Positions 1 through 6,459 are shown, numbered from the stretch's first letter. The stretch: DNA of 14,739 nt from Chloroflexota bacterium (GCA_003491925.1 DNAU01000033.1:1-14739); one strand, 5' to 3'. The notes: generated by a model not told the origin, from the sequence alone. A program made the numbers and translations.

Positions 1-563
1 CCCGCCGCACCCGCATCCTGATGCGCTCGCTGGGGATCGACCGTCCGGTGATCTCGCTGCCCGCCTTCGACGAGCAGCGTCGCGTCCCCGCGCTGCTGGC
101 CCGGTTGGAAGCGGGCGAGCGTCTCACCCTCTGCTCCGACGCCGGAACACCGGCGGTGAGCGACCCGGGCAGCCGGCTGGTCGCCGCCGCCCACGCGGCG
201 GGGGTCCCGGTCACGGTTGTCCCCGGGCCCAGCGCCGTGACCGCCGCGGTGAGCGCCAGCGGGCTGGGCGGGGGCGGTGGCTTCGTCTTCCTCGGCTTCC
301 CGCCCCGCTCCCCCGGGCGGCTGCGCCGCACCGTGGAGGCGGCCCTGGCACTGGGCCTGCCGGTGGTCCTCTTCGAGGCGGCCAACCGTCTCGCCAAGAC
401 CCTGGAGCTGATCGAGCCGCTCCTCGGCGACCGGCCGGTCGTGGTCGCCCGGGAATTGACTAAAGTCCACGAGACCCTCCATCGGGGCACCGCTCGCGAG
501 CTCGCCGAGGAGTTCCGCCGCCAGCCCCCCCGCGGGGAGTGCACCGTCGTGATCGGGACATGA
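1..563 (+). CDS. rsmI: 16S rRNA (cytidine1402-2'-O)-methyltransferase RsmI, 5'-truncated by window edge
   Basis: RsmI uses S-adenosylmethionine to 2'-O-methylate C1402 of 16S rRNA in the P-site region of the 30S subunit. The reading frame is open from base 3 and its first residues (RRTRIL) match the stretch just after the family's EDT motif, so about the N-terminal third lies outside the window. Visible hallmarks of the tetrapyrrole-methylase-like fold are SDAGTP followed by SDPG (bases about 135-170), the VPGPSA loop (about 222-239), and the conserved ARELTK near the C terminus (about 447-464). The ATG at base 21 is internal and not the true start. The stop TGA (561-563) overlaps the metG start in an ATGA, so the two are probably translationally coupled. 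The protein ends cleanly without a C-terminal extension. The family assignment is secure. Confidence 0.93.
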   Translation, partial: RRTRILMRSLGIDRPVISLPAFDEQRRVPALLARLEAGERLTLCSDAGTPAVSDPGSRLVAAAHAAGVPVTVVPGPSAVTAAVSASGLGGGGGFVFLGFPPRSPGRLRRTVEAALALGLPVVLFEAANRLAKTLELIEPLLGDRPVVVARELTKVHETLHRGTARELAEEFRRQPPRGECTVVIGT

Positions 564-2101
564 GCAGCACCCACTACGTCACCGCCGCCATCGACTACGT
601 CAACGGGGACCCCCACCTCGGCCACGTCTACGAGAAGGTGGGCTGCGACGTGCTGGCCCGCCACCGCCGGCTGCGCGGCGATGAGGTTCGCTTCACGGTC
701 GGCACCGACGAGCACAGCCAGTCGGTGCTCCGCGCCGCGCGTGAAAGGGGGCTGACGCCCGAGGACTTCGTGGCCGCCCAGGCCGAGCGGTACCGCGCCC
801 TCTACCACTCGCTGGACATCGCCCACACCGCCTTCGTCCGCACCAGCGGGGAGAAGAACCGGCGCAGCACCGAGCGCCTGATGCAGGCCGTGCACGACGC
901 CGGCTTCATCTACAAGGGGTGGTACCGGGCCTGGCTCTGCCCCTCCTGTGAGCGCTACTACGCCGAGAAGGAGCTGGTCGCCGGGCTCTGCCCCGTTCAC
1001 GAGCGCCCGGTCGAGCTGGTCGAGGAGGACAACTACTTCTTCCGGCTCAGCGACTTCCAGGACCGCCTCCTCGAGCACTTCGAGAGCCATCCCGACTTCC
1101 TGGTCCCGGAGCCGCGGCGCAACGAGATCCTGAGCCTGATCCGGGGGGGCCTGGACGACATCAGCGTCAGCCGCGGCTTCTCCGACTGGGGCTTCCCGCT
1201 GCCCTTCGACCCGTCCCAGGTGATCTACGTCTGGTTCGACGCCCTGATCAGCTACATCACCGGGGTGGGCTACGCCTCCGACGACGAGGAGTTCGCACGC
1301 TTCTGGCCGGCCGACGTGCACGTCATCGGCAAGGACATCACCCGGTTCCACACCGTGATGTGGCCGGCGATGCTGATGGCCGCCGGCATCCCGCTCCCGC
1401 GGCGGGTGCACGCCCACGGCTTCATGACCCTGGGCGGGGAGAAGATGAGCAAGACGCGGGGCGTCTTCATCGAGCCCACCGCCCTGGTGGAGCAGTTCGG
1501 CAGCGACGCGGTGCGCTACGTGCTGATGGCCGAGATCCCCTTCGATCGCGACGGCGACTTCTCGATGGAGAGCTTCGTCGATCGCTACAACGCCGACCTC
1601 GCCAACGACTACGGCAACCTGGTGTCGCGGACCGAGAAGATGGTCCAGCGCTACTTCGACGCCCGGGTGCCGGGGCGGGGAGGGGAGGAGGCGATCGACA
1701 GCGAGCTGCGCGTCCTCGCCGCCGGCGTGGTCCCCGAGTACGACGCGGCCATGGATCGCCTCGACTTCACGGGGGCCCTCGCGGCGGTGCGGCGGCTGGT
1801 GGGTCGGGCCAACAAGTACGTCGAGGAGACCGCCCCCTGGAAGCTGCGCAGCGCCGGTGACCCCCGCCTCGGCACCGTCTGCGCCGAGCTGCTGGAGGCG
1901 CTGCGGGTGAGCACCCTGCTGCTCCATCCCTTCATCCCTCGCGCCACCGCGCGGGTGGCCGCGGACCTCGGCATCGAGCTGGGCGGCGACCTGACCGGGG
2001 CGGTGCGCCGCTGGCCGGAGCTGCACGGAGGGGAGCCGGTGGGGGTAGGCGAGATCCTCTTCCCCCGATTGGATCGCGAGGCGGTGCTGAGCGGGAGATG
2101 A
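560..2101 (+). CDS. metG: Methionyl-tRNA synthetase, single zinc-knuckle (Thermus-like) form
   Basis: This class I synthetase charges tRNA-Met and initiator tRNA with methionine in the cytoplasm. The 513-residue product shows the HIGH-type motif as H19-LG-H22, GTDEHSQ at 48-54, a zinc knuckle built from C127/C130 and C144/H147, and the second signature as KMSKT at 295-299. KMSKT and the single CxxC...CPxH knuckle both resemble the Thermus type rather than the E. coli type. It ends after the anticodon-binding helical domain and lacks the C-terminal tRNA-binding (EMAP/Trbp111) domain found in longer forms. I chose ATG 560 because it overlaps the rsmI stop as ATGA and gives the usual short N terminus. 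A GTG at 539 is in frame but sits directly on its only purine-rich stretch. It ends in an ATGA overlap with tatD. Confidence 0.97.
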   Translation: MSSTHYVTAAIDYVNGDPHLGHVYEKVGCDVLARHRRLRGDEVRFTVGTDEHSQSVLRAARERGLTPEDFVAAQAERYRALYHSLDIAHTAFVRTSGEKNRRSTERLMQAVHDAGFIYKGWYRAWLCPSCERYYAEKELVAGLCPVHERPVELVEEDNYFFRLSDFQDRLLEHFESHPDFLVPEPRRNEILSLIRGGLDDISVSRGFSDWGFPLPFDPSQVIYVWFDALISYITGVGYASDDEEFARFWPADVHVIGKDITRFHTVMWPAMLMAAGIPLPRRVHAHGFMTLGGEKMSKTRGVFIEPTALVEQFGSDAVRYVLMAEIPFDRDGDFSMESFVDRYNADLANDYGNLVSRTEKMVQRYFDARVPGRGGEEAIDSELRVLAAGVVPEYDAAMDRLDFTGALAAVRRLVGRANKYVEETAPWKLRSAGDPRLGTVCAELLEALRVSTLLLHPFIPRATARVAADLGIELGGDLTGAVRRWPELHGGEPVGVGEILFPRLDREAVLSGR

Positions 2102-2937
2102 ACGAGCCCGGGACGGCGCCTGCGGGTGGTGGGCCCCTGGTCGACAGCCACTGCCACCTCCAGGTCCTCGCCGAACGCGAGGGTGGCGCCGGGGTGGCCC
2201 GCGCACTGGAGCTGGCGGCCGTCGCGGGGGTCACCCAGGTGATCTGCCCCGGCCTCAACCTGGAGGACAGCGACCGCTGCCGGGAGATCGCCGAGGCCCA
2301 TGCCGGCGTCTTCTTCACGGTCGGATGGCACCCCCATGAGCGGGCGGCGCCCGACCGCGCCGAGCTCGAGGCGCTCGAGGAGCTGCTCGGGCATCCGCGC
2401 GCGGTGGGCGTCGGCGAGGTGGGGCTCGACCAATACTGGCGGCCGGGGTACCACGAGACCTCCCTAGAGGTGCAGCAGGCCGCCCTCCATCAGATGCTGG
2501 AATTGGCCTCTGCCCACGCCCTGCCCGCGGTCATCCACGATCGGGAGAGCCACCCCGAGGTGCTCGCCGCGGTGGACGCCGTCGCGGGGGTCCGCGGGGT
2601 CATGCACAGCTTCACCGGCGACGCACGCCACGCCGAGCGTTGCCGGGAGCGCGGTTTCCTGCTCTCCTTCTCCGGGATCGTCACCTTCCCGCGCAGCGAG
2701 GCCATCCAGGAGGCTGTCCGGAGGGTGGACGGAGACGGCTACCTGGTGGAGACCGACACCCCGTTCCTGGCCCCGGTCCCCCATCGCGGCCGGCCCAACT
2801 CCCCCGCCTACGTCGTCGCCACGGCGGCCGCGGTGGCCCGGCTGCGGGGGGTCGCCCCCGGGGTGGTGGCCGCGCAGACCACCGCCAGCGCGCGCCGGCT
2901 CTTCGGCCTTCCGCCGGAGGACGTCCTGCATGGCTGA
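2098..2937 (+). CDS. tatD: TatD family metal-dependent DNase/hydrolase
   Basis: TatD proteins are amidohydrolase-fold, two-metal nucleases (3'-5' DNA exonuclease activity shown for E. coli TatD), cytoplasmic, with roles in DNA repair or turnover. The 279-residue protein has the expected length and all metal ligands: D16-S-H18-C-H20 at the N terminus, E107 in GEVGLD, H147 in VIHDRE, H170 in MHSF, and D220 in ETDTPFLAP. The glycine/proline-rich first dozen residues are not part of the fold. Start ATG 2098 overlaps the metG stop (ATGA), so translation is likely coupled. The metG-tatD-rsmA order is widespread in Gram-positive and related bacteria. The exact substrate cannot be read from sequence. 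Confidence 0.95.
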   Translation: MNEPGTAPAGGGPLVDSHCHLQVLAEREGGAGVARALELAAVAGVTQVICPGLNLEDSDRCREIAEAHAGVFFTVGWHPHERAAPDRAELEALEELLGHPRAVGVGEVGLDQYWRPGYHETSLEVQQAALHQMLELASAHALPAVIHDRESHPEVLAAVDAVAGVRGVMHSFTGDARHAERCRERGFLLSFSGIVTFPRSEAIQEAVRRVDGDGYLVETDTPFLAPVPHRGRPNSPAYVVATAAAVARLRGVAPGVVAAQTTASARRLFGLPPEDVLHG

Positions 2938-2989
2938 CGGGTTCGGCGATCGGCGCCGGCGGGCGGCGGGTCGGGGGAGCTGGGGATGA
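2930..2989 (+). other. 19-codon mini-ORF bridging tatD and rsmA (possible coupling peptide)
   Basis: ATG 2930 to TGA 2987-2989 encodes MADGFGDRRRRAAGRGSWG. It starts 8 bases before the end of tatD, in another frame, and its stop overlaps the rsmA ATG as ATGA. A good Shine-Dalgarno (GGAGGA, 2916-2921) lies about 8-9 bases upstream of its ATG. The arginine-rich peptide matches nothing I recognise. It may serve only to carry ribosomes across the 48-base gap to rsmA. It could equally be chance in GC-rich DNA. Confidence 0.3.
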
Positions 2990-3840
2990 CCGCGGCCACG
3001 CGCCGCCTCGACCTCACCGACCCGCGCACGGTGGCCCGGGTCGCCGGCCAGGCGGGGCTCTTCGCCAAGCGACGCCTGGGCCAGCACTTCCTGGTCGACC
3101 GCATGGTGCTGGAAGCGATCGTCGAGGCGCTGGCCCCCTCCGCCGGCGACACCGTGTGGGAGATCGGGCCGGGGATCGGCGTGCTCACCGCCGAGCTCGC
3201 CCGCCGGGCCGCGCGCGTGGTCGCGGTCGACCTCGACCCGGCCTGCATCCGGGCCGCCCGCACCACCCTGCGCGGCCTGGCCAACGTCGAGCTGGTCGCG
3301 GGCGATGCGCTCCGGGCCGACGCCGCCAGCCTCGGCCTTCCCGACGACCACCTGGCCGCCGGCAACCTCCCCTACAACCTCACCGGCGCCATTCTCGGAC
3401 ACCTCTTCGAGGCCGCACGCCCGCCGCGGCGGGCGGTGTTCCTGGTCCAGCGCGAGGTCGCCGCCCGGATCGCCTCCCCGCCGGGCGGCTGGAGCCTGGC
3501 GACCGTGGCGGTGCGCTCGGTGGCCGACGTGGAGCGCCTCCGCGACGTGCCGGCGTCCAGCTTCCTCCCCGAGCCGGCGGTCGCGTCGAGCATCATTCGC
3601 ATGCACCCCGCACGGCAGATGGATGACCAGGAAAGGGCAGAGGTGCTCCGTTTGGCGCGCGCCACCTTCCAGATGCGCCGCAAGACACTCCGGCACGGCC
3701 TCGCGAGGGCTCTCGGCGACCGCGCCGGGCTGGTCGAGGCGGTGCTCGCCCGCTGCGGCGTTGACCCCGGGCGCCGGCCGGAGACGTTGGACCTCGACGA
3801 ATGGCGCTGCCTCGCCCGGGCTGCGGGGGAGATGGCATGA
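2986..3840 (+). CDS. rsmA: 16S rRNA (adenine1518-N6/adenine1519-N6)-dimethyltransferase RsmA/KsgA
   Basis: RsmA dimethylates the adjacent adenosines in helix 45 of 16S rRNA, a late 30S assembly checkpoint; its loss gives kasugamycin resistance. The 284-residue protein has GQHFL at 32-36, the SAM-binding motif EIGPGIGVLT at 59-68, the acidic VDLD at 81-84, D107 in GDAL, the catalytic NLPY at 127-130, and the C-terminal FQMRRKTLRHGL helix typical of KsgA rather than of Erm methylases. ATG 2986 is the only plausible start, because the frame closes at the tatD stop (2935-2937) and contains no other ATG or GTG. A GGGGGAG run just upstream gives a weak ribosome site, and the mini-ORF may supply coupling. 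The stop overlaps the exporter start as ATGA. Confidence 0.97.
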   Translation: MTAATRRLDLTDPRTVARVAGQAGLFAKRRLGQHFLVDRMVLEAIVEALAPSAGDTVWEIGPGIGVLTAELARRAARVVAVDLDPACIRAARTTLRGLANVELVAGDALRADAASLGLPDDHLAAGNLPYNLTGAILGHLFEAARPPRRAVFLVQREVAARIASPPGGWSLATVAVRSVADVERLRDVPASSFLPEPAVASSIIRMHPARQMDDQERAEVLRLARATFQMRRKTLRHGLARALGDRAGLVEAVLARCGVDPGRRPETLDLDEWRCLARAAGEMA

Positions 3841-5237
3841 GCTCGGACCGGCTTCACCAGCCGCCGCCCGACCATGCACCACCCCTGCACGCGGTCCGCC
3901 CCGCGGTGCCGCCCCATCCCGACGACGCCGCTGGCTTCGCCAGGGTCCTGCGCCGCCGGGATTTCCGCTACCTCTGGGCGGCCCAGTGCGGCAGCCAGCT
4001 CGCCCAGAACTTCATCCAGTTCGCCCTCCTCGTCGTCGTCTACGACCTCACCGGCCTGACCACCGCGGTGGCAGCGGTCGCGGTCGCCTTCACCTTCCCC
4101 GGGGTGCTGCTCTCCGCCCCGGCGGGGGTGTACGCCGACCGCCACGACAAGCGCTCGCTGATGATGCTCACCAACCTGCTCCGGGCGGGACTGCTGGTGC
4201 TGATCCCCGTGAGTCAGCTCGCCCCGTTTCTCCAGCACCAGGCGTGGCCCCTGCTGGTGATCACCTTCCTGTTCAGCTCGGTGGGGCAGGTGTTCGCCCC
4301 AGCGGAGGCGGCCAGCATCCCCTCGTTGGTGAGCCGGGAGCAGATCCAGGGCGCCATGTCCCTCTTCATGACCACCGTGATCTTCACCCTCATGCTCGGC
4401 AGCGTGCTGGCGCCCGTCTGCCTCATCCTCTTCGGGGACCTCGTCCCCTTCTACATCGCCGCCGTGCTCTTCGCGCTGGCCGCCCTCTCCTGCTGGCGGA
4501 TCGGCTCCTCGCTGCGGGCGGTCTCGCCGGGGGCCGGCCCCCAAACCCACGTCTTCCAGGAGTTCCAGGATGGCGTCAGCATCCTCCGCCGGAGCGCCGG
4601 GCTGCGCTGGGGGATGATCCAGCTCGGCCTGGCGCTGATCATGGTCTTCACCATCTACGCCCTGGGCGCGCCCTACCTGCAGAAGGTGCTCCACCGCTCG
4701 CCCAACGACATCTCGATCGTCCTGATCCCGGCCATGTTTGGCCTGGTGGCGATGGCCGGCGTCCTCGGCCAGCACCTCATCAGCCTGCCCCGGCGCTCGC
4801 TCACCGTCATCGCCTTCTTCACCACCGGCACCTGCCTGCTGGCGATGGGCATCCTGCCCCCGGTCTTCCAGGCGGTCGGCATCAGCGGGCTGCTGATCCC
4901 GGCCGTCGTCCTGCTCGCCCTCGCCTTCGGCTGCGCCCTGGGCGCCATCCTCATCCCCGCCTTCACCGTTCTTCAGGAGGGGACCACCGAGGAATCGCGA
5001 GGACGCATCTTCGGCGGTGTGTTCACGGTCATCAACGCCTCCATCGCCCTGCCCCTGCTCGCCTTCGGCGGCGCCGCCGACCTCTCCCATTCGGTCGACG
5101 GCGTGGTCGACGTCTTCGGTGCCCTGGTGGTCTCAGCCGGCCTCGTCTACCGGTTCGTGTTCTGGGACCGGCTGCTCGTCCTCGACCAGCCGGCCGGGGT
5201 CGACGCGACATCTCGGGGAGCACCTGACAGCCCCTGA
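3837..5237 (+). CDS. Major facilitator superfamily exporter (EntS/MFS_3-like)
   Basis: The 466-residue protein has a proline/histidine-rich, probably cytoplasmic N terminus of about 40 residues and then long hydrophobic segments consistent with 12 membrane helices. The loop after the second helix carries a motif A variant, GVYADRHDKR at 97-106, the cytoplasmic signature of MFS drug transporters. The opening pattern LRRRDFRYLW with the GSQLAQNF helix is typical of the enterobactin-exporter/macrolide-efflux-like subgroup. The substrate is unknown. Start ATG 3837 overlaps the rsmA stop (ATGA) and has a good Shine-Dalgarno (GGGGGAGA, 3825-3832). A start at 3801 would lie inside rsmA. In many relatives rsmA is followed by ispE, so an exporter in this position is somewhat unusual. 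A hairpin follows at once and probably ends the transcript. Confidence 0.88.
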   Translation: MSSDRLHQPPPDHAPPLHAVRPAVPPHPDDAAGFARVLRRRDFRYLWAAQCGSQLAQNFIQFALLVVVYDLTGLTTAVAAVAVAFTFPGVLLSAPAGVYADRHDKRSLMMLTNLLRAGLLVLIPVSQLAPFLQHQAWPLLVITFLFSSVGQVFAPAEAASIPSLVSREQIQGAMSLFMTTVIFTLMLGSVLAPVCLILFGDLVPFYIAAVLFALAALSCWRIGSSLRAVSPGAGPQTHVFQEFQDGVSILRRSAGLRWGMIQLGLALIMVFTIYALGAPYLQKVLHRSPNDISIVLIPAMFGLVAMAGVLGQHLISLPRRSLTVIAFFTTGTCLLAMGILPPVFQAVGISGLLIPAVVLLALAFGCALGAILIPAFTVLQEGTTEESRGRIFGGVFTVINASIALPLLAFGGAADLSHSVDGVVDVFGALVVSAGLVYRFVFWDRLLVLDQPAGVDATSRGAPDSP

Positions 5238-5276
5238 CACGGCCGTGCAACGGCCGGGTCGCGGTGCCGTGTCAGG
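5233..5276 (+). terminator. Hairpin overlapping the exporter stop, probable transcription end
   Basis: A perfect 11-bp inverted repeat, CCTGACACGGC (5233-5243) and GCCGTGTCAGG (5266-5276), encloses 22 bases. A nested alternative hairpin uses two CGGCCG copies (5240-5245 and 5251-5256) around TGCAA. The left arm includes the stop codon of the exporter. There is no T-run, as is common for end-of-gene hairpins in high-GC genomes, so termination efficiency is uncertain. Confidence 0.55.
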
Positions 5277-5377
5277 CCCGGACCGGGGGAGGCCCGGTGG
5301 CAAGCTCGGAGCACTTCGCGCGACGTGGCGGCCCAGCGGCGCGTCGGTCCGACGACAGTGGAGGCGCAAGGGGAGAG

Positions 5378-5584
5378 ATGCGAGCCATCGTGACGTGCGA
5401 ATGCTGCGGCTACCGGCAGGCCGTGGCCCGGCCGATCCGCCGGCCCGAGCAGTTCCACGTGATCTGCCACGGGTGCGAGGGGGTGCTGCTGGTCGAGGTG
5501 ACCAGCGCCGACCTCCGCCAGGCCAGCACCCCCACGGCGGGGCACGCGCCCCAGGCCGCCGGAGGCGTCGGCACCTCGGTCTGA
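5378..5584 (+). CDS. Small four-cysteine zinc-ribbon protein, function unknown
   Basis: This encodes a 68-residue protein with two cysteine pairs, C7-x2-C10 (in CECCG) and C30-x2-C33 (in CHGC), 19 residues apart, the layout of a zinc ribbon. A third cysteine (C9) sits within the first knuckle. A short beta-type stretch (VLLVEV) follows the second knuckle, and the last 25 residues are alanine/proline/threonine-rich and probably disordered. ATG 5378 was chosen because GGGGAGA (5369-5375) lies at Shine-Dalgarno position. The frame stays open upstream to a GTG at 5264, but that codon lies inside the preceding hairpin. It is followed by tRNA-Val about 110 bases later. I do not recognise a named family. 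Nucleic-acid binding or a small transcription/translation accessory role are possibilities only. Confidence 0.7.
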   Translation: MRAIVTCECCGYRQAVARPIRRPEQFHVICHGCEGVLLVEVTSADLRQASTPTAGHAPQAAGGVGTSV

Positions 5585-5661
5585 GCTCCGCCGGCGGTCG
5601 GCACCGACCAGCCCCGGCGGGATCGGGGCGCCCCCCGGTCGGCGCCGCCATCCGCTCGCGG

Positions 5662-5667
5662 TATCAT
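5662..5667 (+). promoter_or_regulatory. Possible -10 box for tRNA-Val
   Basis: TATCAT ends 26 bases before the tRNA 5' end, a sensible distance for a short 5' leader removed by RNase P. It fits the TAnnnT form of other candidate -10 boxes in this window. No convincing -35 was seen 16-18 bases upstream. Confidence 0.4.
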
Positions 5668-5693
5668 CCCGGCCTGACCGGCGCAGGATGCGC

Positions 5694-5767
5694 GGGCGCA
5701 TAGCTCAGTTGGTACGAGCGCAGCGTTGACATCGCTGAGGTCTCAGGTTCGATCCCTGATGCGCCCA
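5694..5767 (+). tRNA. tRNA-Val (anticodon GAC)
   Basis: The full cloverleaf can be folded by eye. Acceptor GGGCGCA (5694-5700) pairs fully with TGCGCCC (5760-5766). The D stem is GCTC/GAGC (5703-5706, 5716-5719). The anticodon stem CAGCG/CGCTG (5721-5725, 5733-5737) encloses the loop TTGACAT, placing anticodon GAC at 5728-5730. The T stem TCAGG/CCTGA (5743-5747, 5755-5759) has the loop TTCGATC. The discriminator is A5767 and the 3' CCA is not encoded, so it must be added by CCA transferase. It reads valine codons GUC and GUU. The D loop (AGTTGGTAC) ends in C rather than the usual A at position 21, a minor oddity. Confidence 0.97.
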
Positions 5768-5817
5768 CGTCGCATCCCCGGCCGCCACCGTTCCCACCGG
5801 TGACATCGGTCACAGTC

Positions 5818-5871
5818 GTGCGCGTCGATGTGGCGGTGCGCGTCGATGCGGCGGTGCGCGTCGATACGGCG
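5818..5871. repeat. Three tandem copies of an 18-bp unit
   Basis: Units at 5818-5835, 5836-5853 and 5854-5871 share GTGCGCGTCGAT followed by two variable bases (GT, GC, AC) and GGCG. The period is exact, with only two variable positions. Translated in the frame continuous with the downstream gene, it would read VRVD(V/A/T)A three times, but that frame is probably not translated here. Confidence 0.85.
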
Positions 5872-5953
5872 GGACCTCCGGGCGCGAGCGGGCCGGGGGT
5901 TGGCCTCGGCGGGGCCGCGCCGGTGGTGTCGCAGAGTTGGTGCAGAACGGAAT

Positions 5954-5986
5954 TGCGAACAGCTTTCGCACACGCCACGAGGCGTG
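5954..5986. other. Two abutting inverted repeats
   Basis: TGCGAA-CAGCT-TTCGCA (5954-5970) is a perfect 6-bp dyad of operator-like size. It is immediately followed by CACGCC-ACGA-GGCGTG (5971-5986), a perfect 6-bp hairpin with a 4-base loop. Either could be a protein-binding site or an RNA structure. Their back-to-back placement is what draws attention. Confidence 0.5.
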
Positions 5987-6007
5987 GCTCAGATGAGCGG
6001 TCGCGAG

Positions 6008-6016
6008 TTGTCCACA
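6008..6016 (+). promoter_or_regulatory. DnaA-box-like nonamer TTGTCCACA
   Basis: TTGTCCACA differs from the E. coli consensus TTATCCACA at one base and matches the form preferred in high-GC Gram-positive bacteria. Weaker relatives lie nearby (TTTCGCACA around 5964-5972, CTCTGCACA at 6018-6026). A single good box is weak evidence for an origin, and the neighbouring genes are not the usual dnaA/dnaN/rpmH set. Confidence 0.25.
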
Positions 6017-6100
6017 CTCTGCACACCTCGACTCGGTTCACTCCGTGCATTGTCGACCCCGGCGCGAAACACCTGTTCCAATCCGACCTGATTGAGGGTG

Positions 6101-6131
6101 TTGACAGCCGGGCAAGGGGCAGTCGTAGACT
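6101..6131 (+). promoter_or_regulatory. Promoter TTGACA-N19-TAGACT
   Basis: A perfect -35 hexamer TTGACA (6101-6106) and a TAnnnT -10 TAGACT (6126-6131) are 19 bases apart, slightly longer than the 17-base optimum. A start near A6138 would give an mRNA with a leader of about 16 bases ending in GGAGG before GTG 6154. Confidence 0.6.
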
Positions 6132-6132
6132 G
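6120..6132. promoter_or_regulatory. Dyad CAGTC-GTA-GACTG over the -10 box
   Basis: This is a perfect 5-bp inverted repeat with a 3-base centre. Its right half lies over the -10 hexamer, where a bound protein would block RNA polymerase. It is a candidate operator. No regulator gene in the window is clearly tied to it, although the downstream cysteine-rich protein could act on its own gene. Confidence 0.35.
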
Positions 6133-6153
6133 GCGGGACTCATGGAGGTGGGT

Positions 6154-6459
6154 GTGCGTCACGCGACTGATGGTCGCTTGCCAGCGGTGCGACTCTGTGC
6201 CCGCGCAGGGTGCGACCAGCCGGTCAAGAAACGGACCAACAAGTACTGCAGCGTTCGCTGCTGCGCCATCGATCCGGAGCGCCTCGAGCGCCTGCGGACG
6301 CAGGCCCAGCGCAACGGACGGCGCACCGTGCTGCCGCTCGCCCGCCAGCTCTCGCTGGAGATCTGGGGTACATCGCTCGCCAACCCCGAGGCGGAGATCG
6401 CGCTGCTCGGCGAGGGTCGCGAGGACGTGCCCCGGGGGATGTCGCGACTGGTCGTCTGA
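6154..6459 (+). CDS. Small cysteine-rich (treble-clef-like) protein, function unknown
   Basis: The 101-residue product carries C15-x4-C20-x11-C32-x3-C36, with the second half reading KYCSVRC, a pattern seen in FCS/HNH-like and treble-clef zinc fingers that bind nucleic acid. A basic, arginine-rich helix-like stretch follows (about 42-58), then a mixed C-terminal half (LPLARQLSLEIWG) without recognised motif. I chose GTG 6154 because GGAGG (6144-6148) lies 5 bases upstream and the promoter ends at 6131. ATG 6142 is in frame and would add four residues, but would be almost leaderless. The gene stands alone between tRNA-Val and thrS with its own promoter and a candidate operator, suggesting independent regulation. 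I do not recognise the family, and DNA or RNA binding is an inference from the cysteine pattern. Confidence 0.68.
   Translation: MRHATDGRLPAVRLCARAGCDQPVKKRTNKYCSVRCCAIDPERLERLRTQAQRNGRRTVLPLARQLSLEIWGTSLANPEAEIALLGEGREDVPRGMSRLVV

Larger units (their letters stand above)
5768..6141. other. 374-base non-coding stretch with repeats and dyads
   Basis: I see no convincing gene here on either strand. It holds, in order, a small hairpin GTGAC-ATCG-GTCAC (5800-5813), a triple 18-bp repeat (5818-5871), two abutting dyads (5954-5986), a DnaA-box-like nonamer (6008-6016) and a promoter (6101-6131). A + frame is open from GTG 5800 into the next gene, but that promoter lies inside it, so I treat the frame as non-coding before about 6142. 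Part of the stretch, about 5940-6100, is visibly less GC-rich than the genes around it. Confidence 0.6.

Noticed and set aside
539..559. GTG 539 as the metG start
   Set aside because: It abuts its only purine-rich stretch, adds seven non-conserved residues, and loses the ATGA junction seen elsewhere in the operon.
3372..5090. Minus-strand frame of about 570 codons opposite rsmA and the exporter
   Set aside because: The product is rich in Glu/Gly/His/Gln without motifs, a typical antisense shadow of hydrophobic membrane-protein codons.
5818..5871. CRISPR array
   Set aside because: The 18-bp units are directly adjacent with no spacers, and there are no cas genes.
5768..6141. Replication origin
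   Set aside because: There is only one good DnaA box and none of the usual origin genes nearby. The surrounding genes are ordinary translation genes.
5800..6153. N-terminal extension of the cysteine-rich gene back to GTG 5800, including the repeat as VRVDxA units
   Set aside because: A promoter with TTGACA (6101) and a good GGAGG-GTG start (6144-6156) lie inside it. The extension has no domain, and its composition follows the repeats and hairpins.
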